NCBI RefSeq assembly: GCF_007655135.1 | Contig: NC_045134.1 | Coordinates: forward strand, 7,832,982 to 7,896,981 | From: Punica granatum | Lineage: Eukaryota; Streptophyta; Magnoliopsida; Myrtales; Lythraceae | DNA length: 64,000 nucleotides | Direction: 5' to 3' | Part shown: in pieces, positions 1 through 10,751 of the stretch | Position numbering within the stretch: the first letter of the stretch is position 1 | How the letters are laid out: every line of letters starts with the position of its first letter | Translations under genes and position numbers: made by a program | Notes under the pieces: generated by a model | Database searches by the model: none | What the model saw: only the letters and a program-made list of their open reading frames with translations | What the model was told of the DNA's origin: nothing

Positions 1-1050
1 AAAAAAACTTTGATGTAGCAGTGGTCACAAACAAAGCTCGCCACCACCGCCACGCTGCAGGAGGCTCCAATTGGGGCCTGCCGAAGCCAAGCCGTTCCCC
101 ATTCCCTACACAATGAGGCAAGGGGAGGGGGGGAAACAGTAGCGTCCTGGTTACTTATGTGGTGTGGCTGGGGCGGCTTAAGGGGGGCTCTTAGGGGCTG
201 TTTGTTTAGCTGTAATCGTTAAGGATTCTTATAGAAAGCAGGTGTGGTGCAGTGTTTGCATGACATATCTTTGTTTGAGAATCAAGAAGTTTCATATTTA
301 ATTTTCGCCAATTGTTTATGTTTTTCATCTCTCTTTACTAGGCCATAATTCTCTCCTATCACCGAAAAAAAAAACCGAGGATTCTCGGAATTTCTCTAGT
401 TTTATCACGATTTTTCCTCTGTTGTGCAGGAAATAATTTTTGCTTAAAAATTATTCATAGGTTTACCAATAGTAAATAATCCGTTAGGAATGGGAAACAA
501 AATACTATGGTGAGATTTGTAAATAATTTTAAAAAAAATTAAAACCATTTGATAAGTGAGAAGGTGGGGGTGAATTTGCCAGTCTATATCTCTTTTAACC
601 GTCACTTACCACTCATTCCCATGTGTTTTTCTTAAAATTCTACTTTCCTCTGATTCTCTGTTTCCTCTCTCATTAGCCGGTTTGCTTTTCTCGCTTAACC
701 AACAATTTTAGGTTTTTTTTTTTTAATCTCCTTACAGGACTAATCTATTATATCTATTATTTATCTATCTATCTAACATGTATTATATTATATCTGTCTA
801 TCTAAGCGAAAACATTTCAGGAGCCTTTGTCCAAGAGTAAGATATGATTTCGTACTCTCGTGACTTTCTTTTACTTTGTTTTAATTTTTTAGTTTATTTT
901 ATTTTACAATTTAGGCTTTTTCTGTACGAATCGGGCTAATTCGAAGCAGGAACATAATAAAGAGTTCTAATGTGTAAAATTCCTCTCCACAGAGAACTCT
1001 TCAATGACGATCCATAATTCTATTTTGATCAACATGGAATAGAAACATAA
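1..1050. other. Intergenic, no recognised gene
   Basis: AT-rich DNA with no reading frame that I can match to a protein family. It contains poly-A and poly-T runs and a short stretch of TATC-type simple repeat around 745-805. Nothing else can be supported. Confidence 0.5.
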
Positions 1051-1059
1051 ACAACAAAC

Positions 1060-1460
1060 CAATTATTAGATGTAAAATCTTAATTAATAGTATGAATCTA
1101 AATGGGCAGAGTTTCTATTCGCAATTCACTCAGAAGAGTACTTCTCTGATGATTATTCAGAAACTACAGCGACTGGCATCTCAAGCTTGTCAACAGATTG
1201 TCTGGAGAAGTCGCAAAGCCTTCCCGTGTTCGGTCCGATAATCGCTACCACATGCCGCTGGCAACCGTTTTATCATATGGAAACCCGGTCACAGTCCAAG
1301 CTCCCCTCCATGCAATACAGCATATATCAGCTTGTAGGAAGGCGTTGCGCATACGTGCAATAAAGAGATCATGAGCAGCTCCTTGGCGAAAATAAAGTCG
1401 CTCGAGGAAGACCCAGCAATACTGCGTACAGTTTGGAACTTTGGATTCTCCAGAACCGAT
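1060..1460 (-). pseudogene. Decayed copy of the UAP56 3' end
   Basis: Read on the minus strand, this segment aligns with the 3' UTR, terminal mini-exon and start of the last intron of the intact UAP56 gene at about 15540-15880. Shared blocks include ATTAGATGTAAAA, GGGCAGAG, TTCAGAAACTACA, TCCATGCAAT, and a GAAGGC near the terminal exon followed by a GAGCA. The acceptor and the tiny last coding exon are eroded, so it cannot encode the normal C-terminus. No other UAP56 exon was found next to it. It is best read as the remnant of an old partial duplication; the extent is approximate. Confidence 0.6.
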
Positions 1461-2025
1461 GATTACATTGGTTCGGCAATGACGTGCAAATCCAATATCT
1501 AGACTTCATAAAGAAAAGTCGAACCTTCCCCCGAAATGGATATGCATCTACATGCCTGCCTTTGGCAAAATCAAACTTCAAGCAGTTTAATTATGGAGGC
1601 TTAAATTCTCGCGGCGAAAGAACTCGGGAAGTTGAACAGGAAGAAATCTAACCACTGATATGGTTAAGTGTTTCGATCAACAAAAAACTTTCAGACTCAA
1701 ATCTTATGATCTTAGAAGACAAGCTTAGAAGAGTTTTTTCCATCCTTCACACAGCTGCAGCATGACTTTCAAGGTACAGGCAACTAATAAGGTTGATACT
1801 TTCCAGTTAGTAATTACTCAGTGCTTGTACAGTCGGAGACCGGATGAATGTACGCGCCGACTAATTTACACAATCGAGTGACTTGCTGTTTTCTGTATAT
1901 GGTCCATGAGTATTTCCTCCATCAGTGCTTGACGATAATTCTGGATCTTTTCAGGTTAGAAGCTTCTGGCGTGATCGTATTGCTCATACAATTCCACCCG
2001 AGCTAATTCTGCGCAAACAGCTCCG

Positions 2026-2066
2026 TGCAACACGGTGCACGCTTTCACATCATGCACCGTGTTGCA
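2026..2066. repeat. Perfect 14-bp inverted repeat (hairpin)
   Basis: TGCAACACGGTGCA at 2026-2039 is the exact reverse complement of TGCACCGTGTTGCA at 2053-2066, with a 13-base loop between. A G-T pair could extend the stem by one. There is no U-run after it and it is too short for a typical plant miRNA precursor. Its function is unknown. Confidence 0.85.
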
Positions 2067-2179
2067 TTTTGCATGTTCATGATCGAGGGGATTGGGGCTT
2101 GAAACGGGACGGGATGGTTAGGCCGAGAGATCTTCAATTTTCTTGGATAAATACTAGCGATATTGACTCTAACCGAATG

Positions 2180-2274
2180 TTTATAAATATTCTACAGGTA
2201 CGTAATTTTCAGGACAATTCATTCAAATTTTGACTACTCATTTATAAATATTTTACAGGTACGTAATTTTCGGG
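2180..2274. repeat. Short tandem direct repeat, about 60-bp period
   Basis: Two near-identical copies of about 35 bp begin TTTATAAATATT and continue through ACAGGTACGTAATTTTC, at 2180-2214 and 2241-2274. They differ at only a couple of bases. Each contains CAGGTACGTAA, which resembles a splice donor, but no gene is known here. Confidence 0.8.
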
Positions 2275-3998
2275 ATTCCCTCTTGATATTCCCCTTCTTC
2301 CTGAGTTATGGAAGCATGGAATCCTTATCCGACACCTCCGTTCTCCGATCCACATCATTGGCGCCGTCTATGGGAATGTGGCAAAAGGCAATGACTCCGG
2401 CTTTGCCATGGCGGATGTTTCCAGTCCTCTTCATTCCCAGAATTTACGTGTGTTCCTGTTGGGAGGGGGTTGTTTCAGTGAGGGTAGACGGATTATCATG
2501 ATCGTGGGATAACGAACGCATGAGAATTTGTGGAATGGAAGATCTCGATGCCCCGCCCCAGTTGTGAGAATTTAATTTAATTGATGCCGTCAGTTAAGTC
2601 AAAGAAGGAAGACCGCCAGAAATTGGCTTCGCTTTGCGAACGCGGGCTGAGGGAATGTCCCAGTGGCCTAATTTGAAGTTGCACCAGCAATTTTTCGATG
2701 ATGGATTTTAGGCGTGTCTTTGCCCTCGCCAGTCCCTCGATTACGATCGCAACCGCAACCGGAGGTGGTTGGCTCCTCAGCCGCATTCAAGGCAGTAGTC
2801 CAGTCTAGTCCAGTCAGCCATAAGAAAGATATGGGGGGAAGATTTCTCGTCCCTCTCATCTATCTCTCTTTTACGTTAGCTCCAATATAATTAAAATTCC
2901 CGTTAACCTTGGGTTTCAATTTCGAAATGCACGATGGATTCACTTCATGAGTTCCACTCTTCTCCACTCAATTGAGTATTTGTGGCGTGAGTCAGAGCAA
3001 TTGCCTGAGCTGATGCTTCCTCCTGTTTGATGAAATTTATTAAGCTCAAATGTGTGAGATTTATATATTAGACAGCGTGTGATTGATTAGGAATTACGGC
3101 ACATACGGTGGGGATTTGCTTCCTTACTATTATTGCTTGATGTTCATCAGGACTTGGTTGGTTCACAGTGGATGCGATGCGAGAGAGATTTTCATGAGTG
3201 GATGCAAAGATCAGTGAGGGAGAGGAATTGCAGAGCAAAAAGCTACTAATAAAGCTTGAAGGAATGGCACGTGAGACTTGACTATTGAGGGATCCTGACC
3301 CTTGGATGGATGGACGGACCATAGGCATATATGTTTGTGAAGGCCAGCCCAACTATTTGCTGGGCAAGTCGTCTTTCATCCGCTCGAAGAATATGGTGCT
3401 ATTATATATTATTGCCCAAAACCTGAAATATCATATATAATATATATACATATGAAAATTTTAATAAGTCTAAATAAATAATGGTCAAAATTAAATTTTA
3501 TATACAAAACACAAATGGAGGAGAGCTATATATAAATAGAGTTTGACTTCACAATTAATAAAAGGCCATCTCTCAACAGTTAATTACAAAAAGACAATAA
3601 AATTAAGTGCTGCCAATGGTGTCATTATCGGGGATTGACCAAGGGAGACTGTTGTGGCAGTGACTGTCTTAGAATTTTTACATTTTAAGAAAATTAATTA
3701 CATATAATTCTTCGAATTTTAATGAAATTTTTTTTTAATGTTCACCCTCCTCTAAATCGAAAAAAAGTTATCTTACTATTTGTTTCCTCCAGGTTCTCAT
3801 CCTCTTAAATCCAAATTTTGGATCCATTCTCATTATCATTGATGAAATCTTTTGAAATGAAGGACTTCGCTATGGTCAACGGACCGCCCCCTCCCTGAGC
3901 AGGGTAATCCGATCCCATAAATACGTTAACAAGTCGAATAAGACGAAGGTAGATAACATAACAGTCATCTGCTTGGAAAAGTTAAATGCACATTAGGC

Positions 3999-4267
3999 CC
4001 AGGGACGGAGCTATAGCGGCCCCAGAGAGGCAATTCCCGCCGCTGAAATTTGAAATTTTAAAAGAATAGGTATATAACCTATCGAAAATTTAAATAAATA
4101 AATAAGGAATAGGTAAGTTAAAATTTGTAATTTTGCCCTTGAAATCTTAAAGGCCCCTAAAATATTCTACTGTTTGACTTTTAACCTCAAAAATTTCTTA
4201 GAAATCCTTGTGAAAATTGAAATCTTTTAACTTGCTCCCTCAAGCATCATTTCTGGCTGCATCCCTG
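3999..4267. mobile_element. Short non-autonomous hAT-like element
   Basis: The left end reads CAGGGACGGAGCTA and the right end, on the opposite strand, reads CAGGGATGCAGCCA, a typical plant hAT terminal inverted repeat. The flanks carry an 8-bp near-duplication, CATTAGGC at 3991-3998 and CATAAGGC at 4268-4275 (7 of 8). The interior of about 268 bp is AT-rich and non-coding. An 8-bp target duplication with CAGGG termini is the hAT signature; the element is a non-autonomous relic. Confidence 0.7.
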
Positions 4268-4275
4268 CATAAGGC

Positions 4276-7200
4276 GATCGTTAAAGAGTCAATCCGGCGT
4301 TCGTACAATCGAGTAATTTCCTACCTGGACTTGGACTTTCTTAGCGCTGCATGGACCATTGAAATTGATAGGGGCTTCCTACGAATTTCTTGTACCCTGG
4401 AATATACATAGTTGGGGTTCCCTTAGCTCCTTTGTCTTGGCACGTAGCTTCCCATATGCTTTCAAGAAAGCCTTCATATATATATTTTTTCCCCACACGA
4501 CAAGCCATGCAAAATTAGAAGAATATACATATATTATATGTATGAATAAAAAAAAGGATGATGAACAATATAACTTGGGTATAGTCAGTTTTACCCATAG
4601 CTCCTGCATTTCATATACACATTAATTAGGTATGAATTTAAAACTCAAAATAAAGGAAATAAAATGCATCTTTATTAAGATATCTGACACCATTCCTAAG
4701 ATAGGTGGGATGGCCTTAATTTTTCCATGTCACACAAACCGTTGGTTTAGCTGGTAAATCTGTTTCAAGAAAATGTTTATACTGCACGACAATGGCATGT
4801 ACCGAACATTTTTCTTTGGTAAAAAGGGGTAAAATTTGCGAGTCACCGCCCAAGAAGTGTAAAACCCTACGCCCTTCTTTTACCCCCTGCATCTGCATCT
4901 ACTACCATACAGAACAGAACAACCCAAAGTACGAGTAGGAACTCTGGGCATAATATGTGCAGTTAAGTACTTGGACAAAATTAGTCGATTGCCAGATATT
5001 AGTTGCCACAAGTATGAAATATATGAAAATTAACAGAAATCAATATGCGACGTTATATGATGTGTCCGACGGTTTTGAAGGCCTTTCTTCTTAGGATCGA
5101 TGTCAACAACTTATAAGTGAATGGACTCAATCAGCTAAATAGTCGGGGGAACAACTCACCATTTCTTTTTTCTTTTTTTTCTTTTTTTGTGGACAGGAAG
5201 ATAAAAGAAGACCGGCAAAGCTCACTTTTACGGCCCCTAACCTCTTCTTTTCCTCTTATGTTTATGTCGACGTTTTATGATCATGACAACTCCATACCAT
5301 TAAATGTTTTTTTATTATTATTTTAAGGGTACTGTATACCATTAAATTGTTACCCGTTCTGCTTTGGCAGACAAATCAAAAAATAAATAAACAAATAATA
5401 AATCCTTGCTTCTCACATTGCATGACATCACGACTAATTAATTATCTCTCCATGAATTGATGACTAATTATATGCAGATTTTTCTCATTAAAAATGACCC
5501 GAGGGATAACTATCTCAACCTCTTTATTTATTTTTAAGTTGGACTCTCCGGTTAAAGCATGCTCGGTCGGCGCTGTCGAAGGAGGAAAATTTATATCCTG
5601 AATCCCAATTACTATAGGCAATCGCAATTGTGAAATACTGTACGACGAAGCTGTTGATGCTGACATATAATTAGTTAAATCAGATGTCGAATTGATGACC
5701 TAATTCGGGTGAGAACTTTACCCCAATAAGTAAACTTAAATGATGAATCTTCCATAGCATTCAAATATGAAGTACCTATTATCTGGCAAAAAAGTACCTA
5801 GGAATTCTATCGTCACATTTAAGTCAAACTCTCACATTGATTCGAGCCATTGAATTTTTGCTTTTTCCTTTTTCTCCCCTTAATCTTTTCCATAGGATAA
5901 TCACGAGATGGGTTTAGAACGGTTAGATCCTTCCCAGGCCAAACCTTTTAAAAATGGTCAATCTCCAACTCTTTCTAAACCCATTAAGAATCCAAAGAAA
6001 AATTCTCAAAAACTCTTTTCCACTAAGTTGGCAGGTTTCGGGACCCTTTTCTTGTTTTCTTTTTCTTTTTTTAACCCTTTTATGGACTCTTAATAAACAT
6101 TAAAAAGAAAACCAGGAAAAACAACAATAAGAAAATGAGTATTTCATCATACGAGTTCAAAAGTAACAATATTAATTAAATGAGTTTCGACCCATTGAGT
6201 TCCACTAATAACATAGAAAACAAAGCAGAGATGCCATGCCCTTCAGTCCATGAAAAGAAGAATCAAATCTTCCACAGTTAGAATAATCCCCTTCAAATTA
6301 TGTGAAGTGCTATGTTACATGGTTTAGTCTCTTCACCCTTTTGTTGTTGTTCTTGTCGTGGTTGTGGTTGTTGTTGTTTGAAAATTCTGTTAAGATCACA
6401 AAGAAGGTTGGATTTTACAACGGCATCGATGTTCAAGCGGCATTTCAGGAGGCTGAGAAATATGGAGCAGCAGTCTTTCTCGATGATCGTCTTCGAAGTG
6501 TAGGCAGAGCTAGCTAGCTTGTTAAAAGTTTGCGTTTTGCTCTGTGCTATTAATAACTAAGGCGGCGTCCGATAAGCATCAATGTCGGCATTTGGTCATG
6601 AAACTTGCTGAACAATTGAGTGATTCTTGCCATCTTTGATGCCCTAATCTCTTAAAAATATCTTTCTACGATCTCTGTTTCTTAATTTTCTCATCTCATT
6701 CGTTTGTTCTTTTCATAGCTAATTTCTGATTGTGTTTACAGTTAATAGGCTCAATGCTTAAGTTTTTATTAAGCGGGCTTGAAGGTCTTGAATTTCATTA
6801 ATCACCACCTGTGTTTACAATGGTTTAATCAATTCCAACATTTCTTTTTTATAGGTATAAACACGAATCTATTATTCTCCTATTTACTATTTCGGGATGA
6901 AATTAAATTCATACTGTCAAAGCGTATCCATGGCAAACCCATCCCGTATCGAAGTGTTGAACTTGTGAGTATCTCCGGTCATGCTAAAGATTAATTCTAG
7001 ACTTTTACGGGAAAATTGTTGTTATTGTAGCCATCACTCAAGCTGCCAAGGTCGCACCACTTGAATCTCTCGCAGTCGTGTAAGTTCGACCTACACTTCT
7101 AGAGATCAAAGGAAAAGGAGCCCCTCACTTATCAGCATGATCTCAAATTTTACTCCCAAAGAGTTAATTAGCATGTGGTACAAACCTGTCACAGGGGCAG

Positions 7201-7960
7201 ACGATTGGTTTGGCATTGTATTATCAGCATAAGTCTCCTTCGCAGTTGCTCATTAACACATGATACTTTCATTGTTCTGGCACCCTTTTAGGATGATACT
7301 GAAGACTATCAAGAGCATAATAGCTAGTTTCACGAGACATAAATAGAATGCGTGACGAGAGAGCTCAGTTAGTGTATTTACTACATTTGCATGTTGTAAT
7401 TTTATTTCCAGCGATTTGGTCTTTCTTGAATATTTCATTCGTATCCATGTTTCTCCTGTGGCTTGTCACATAAATCTAGCAGGGTACATGGCATGGACAC
7501 TGTTTCAAGTAGCAAGCGCACACAATTGAGTAATCGTCGCAGTTGTTGGAACGTAGACTAGAGATCAATCATCTAAATTAATTGGCTAGACCCGGTCCCT
7601 TCCTCAGGCACGAGCCATTGCCTTCATTCTCTGTCGAGAATTCTCACTTCCTTATCAGGCACGGCAGCCTCGGCATTTATTTGACGTTTCCTTTTTTTTT
7701 TATTAAATAATAACAATAATAATAATAAAACCTGCCTAACAATCGGAATATTCCCCTAAAAAAGTTCATGAAATCAGGAATCTGCGAATAAACTTACAAC
7801 ATTACACTTGTGAAGCAGATGATATATGTCTTTTTTTCTTCTGCCCATCAAACAGAAAAGCTGTTATATTACATCTCATTAATTGCAAAGACACGAGATC
7901 GATCGAAATGTCCACATGAGAATGAGATTGTGATCCCTAACAAGATTCTTGTCCAATGCA
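4276..7960. other. Intergenic, AT-rich, no firm gene
   Basis: AT-rich DNA with short open frames only. One frame near 6396-6500 weakly resembles part of a TraB-type protein and is listed separately. An (AAT)n-like run lies near 7705-7730. No transfer or ribosomal RNA gene is seen. Confidence 0.4.
6394..6505 (+). pseudogene. Possible TraB-like protein fragment
   Basis: The frame reads AAFQEAEKYGAAVFLDDR. This resembles the block in plant TraB-domain proteins where an acidic helix is followed by KYGA-x-V-x-L-x-DR. Only this block is recognisable. The sequence before it is hydrophobic low-complexity (from about 6302) and a stop follows soon after. If real it is a short relic with no functional capacity; it may also be chance. 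Confidence 0.25.
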
Positions 7961-8882
7961 TCAAGTGGCTTTCTCGCACACCACGTAGCTCCCGGGGTTG
8001 ATGGTGATGCTCTTAGTGCAGTTGTCAGTCTTATATATACCCACAAGCCGATCAGCCAACTTGAACATATTGTTTCTGAGGCTGCGGATCATTTTCAACA
8101 GAAGGCACAACAAAATCAAAGGCTGAATAAGATATCGAGATCTATAAGAGTACTCGCTACTGATTTTTGAGTTGGCTTGTGTACCTTATGATTATGATTG
8201 TGAGAGCAAGAACGATCAGAAAATATTACCAGATCAACGATTTCCTGGAAGTGAACGGAAACACCGGCACTGTCGGGTTCTGGTGATTTGTTGAATTATG
8301 GATGAGTTCCGAGACTTTGTTGAGCCTCATCTGCAGGATGACAAAATGGGACGGAATCACAGCTGCAACTAACTTCGAAATTATCTCAGCGAGAAAGTTC
8401 ACAATCTATCCAAATTCAAGGCAAATGTGCAATTTTCAATCGAAAAAATTTACCTGCTTCGCACGCTCACCAAACTCAAAAGGCATCGCATCTATCACAT
8501 TGCCCTTTCCGCTCCCATTCGGGCCAACAACAGCTGAAAAGCTCTGTATCTACATACAACGATCAAGCGTGACTCTCGATCCCCGCGGAAGACCTCCAGA
8601 TTTTGCGAAAGGAACACAGGCTTCGAACTTATGATTCCGTCTTTCCTCACAGCTCAAGAGAAAATAGATTACAACCGGAGTGTAGAACATGGAGACGGAG
8701 AGAAAAACCCTAACCTTGTGGAGAGGGCCAACGCGCTGTTCACCTGCGTAGGACTTGAAGTTCCTCATAACCATTTCTCTGATAAACAGCCTCGGCGAGC
8801 CTTTCCCCTTAGATGGCCTCGCTTGCGGAGACCGGGACTTGCTGGCCGGGGAATCGCGCGGCAGCTCCATCCCCTTGTCCAT
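7961..8882 (-). pseudogene. SMC4: SMC4 (condensin subunit) pseudogene with its middle deleted
   Basis: Three 5' exons and the 3' end of a plant SMC4 gene lie side by side on the minus strand. Exon 1 (8882-8715, 56 codons) ends PLHK and contains MVMRNFKSYAGEQRVGP. Exon 2 (8543-8454, 30 codons) holds the Walker A region, here GPNGSGKG where family members have GPNGSGKS. Exon 3 (8330-8230) is 101 bp where 102 is expected, so it is frameshifted between HQN and DSAG. About 100 bp later come the last residues of SMC4, from SLRNNMF to VCEKAT and a stop at 7961. Roughly a thousand middle residues (coiled coils, hinge, Walker B) are missing. Retained introns show this is a DNA-level copy and not a retrocopy. 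It cannot make condensin. Confidence 0.85.
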
Positions 8883-10751
8883 TCAATTAACCGGAATTCG
8901 GCTGAATCGTCCACCCTGACTTCCACCGACTGAAAGCTTCTCCGGCCAGCTACCAACTCCATCGCTGTGGTCTCCGAGGAAGAGAACCAGCAGAAGCTTC
9001 GAGCTCCGACCAATGGCTCCTCTGATCCGTCGAACTGCCAGTGACACTGAGATCAGTTCAGGGCGGGAAAATGAAATCCGACGAGGATCCTTTTTGAAAT
9101 TGAACGGTCCCGTTGTTGGGCATAAGGCCCATCTTTTGAGAGTCGGCCCAGCTCATGTCACTCACGTACCCTGACGTCATTAATCTGTTATGTGCGTTTA
9201 ATTGAAAAAAGAAGAGTAACCAACTTGGGTTTATGTTTATTCACGTAGTTCCATCCTTGTTCTCCTCAAACAAATCTCAAATCTGAGTCTTCTGAATGAA
9301 AAAAACTCGTGCTAAAAGAGTTTCGCCTCTTAATGGACCGACCTTGCTCAAACTGAATTAGTTGAAACTAATTGAGCTTTTGAATATCAAAATATATACC
9401 AAAAAAAGAAAAGGAGTGATATGAGAACTTTAAAGCCATGATGCCATGAGAAAATCAAATCATTGCTATATCGAACTAAGATATGAACGTAACTAAGAAC
9501 TAAACTGATCTAACAAAACTTACCCTATAAGATTTAACGAAAAGATCTCTAAACCTTTCTCCTTTTAACCGTTCATTAGGGTCTAGAATGAGTGAACACT
9601 CATTTACAAGAACCCGTGATCATCCCTACTCGGAGCGATATTCTTTGATATTTGTACTTTCAATCCAATTTTTTCAGAAAAAAAATAAAATAAAATAATG
9701 TAAACAATTTATGTATCCCAAAAGCTTGAAATTAATTAATTGTAGCTTCAAAATGATCCGAACAAACATTTTCCAACCAAAAAAAGAAAATTCGAAAAAG
9801 AAAATTCGAACGTACATCACCATCATACTTTTAACTTTTTTTATAATCGATATTCGTTCACTGAACCAATTGATATTTTCGCTCTAACCACGTCATTTAC
9901 AACACTTCTTTTGGACCCCAAAATGCTTCACGAGGCTACAATTTGAAGCCACACGTAGCCCCCTGTAATCAAGACTTGTTTATGTTAAGATAGATCGGAC
10001 CGGATTAAACAAGCATTGCTCAGATCCGATGTGGCCAAACATAGGACAAACTACACCCTGCATTGAAAGTGTTCGATTTCAGCTTCGCAAGGCCAGTCAA
10101 ATTCAAGCTCTTAACTCTCTTTTTTTTCCCCTGTTGAATTGTGAGGCAGTACTAACTATTAACCGAAATGATACATTACCGTAACGCAAAAATTCAGGAG
10201 TGAATTTACAAAAAAAAAAAAAAATTATTTTGGCCATTACAAAAATAAGAGTTAGAGAAGCTCAATTTATCCATCAAATTAAATTCGGGATGCATGCATA
10301 TCCGGAAAGGATCGGATGAGTGGATGCATGACTCTATTTTCTAACAGGATGCATGAACACGGGATGCATCATTCTGATTTCTGCGCGTCACTCCACTCCT
10401 ATGCTCATTGCAAAGTTCTATATAATTTTGAACTTCAGGAAAAATATATATATTTATATTGCTGTGTCGGCTTCATGTATCTGCGTAATGTTAGATCTCG
10501 ATGTGTCGAGAATGTGAGACAAAGATGGAAGGACCGAGTCGGGATCGATTGAATAAGTCGATGGACATGTAAACTCTGCAGTTGATGGGTGACTGGCATA
10601 TTTTTATGGTTCACAAGAAACAAATTCCCTTTTAGGTCAAAATTGTTACTGCCAAATGATGAATGCAGGCGGTGTATGGTCGATCCGAATTTTACATCTC
10701 AAGTGGAGAAATTGTCTCCAAGGAAGAGCTTAGAGCGGGGCAGAAACGATA
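8883..10751. other. Intergenic between the SMC4 pseudogene and TAM41
   Basis: No gene is recognised. The part at about 10176-10275 resembles 15278-15345 next to UAP56 (shared TTCAGGAGT, AATAAGAGTTAGA, AGCTCAATTTAT). A cluster of GGATGCAT motifs lies at 10288-10372. The rest is AT-rich. Confidence 0.45.

Larger units (their letters stand above)
1461..3990. other. Intergenic with small repeats
   Basis: No gene is recognised. The stretch holds a perfect inverted repeat (2026-2066), a 60-bp-period direct repeat (2180-2274) and a retrotransposon-like primer-site motif near 2358, each listed separately. The open frames here are short and match nothing I know. Confidence 0.45.

Noticed and set aside
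1925..2501. Two plus-strand frames of 102 and 72 codons
   Set aside because: No recognisable domain. They span the hairpin and direct repeat, and the second covers a retrotransposon leader-like motif, so coding is unlikely.
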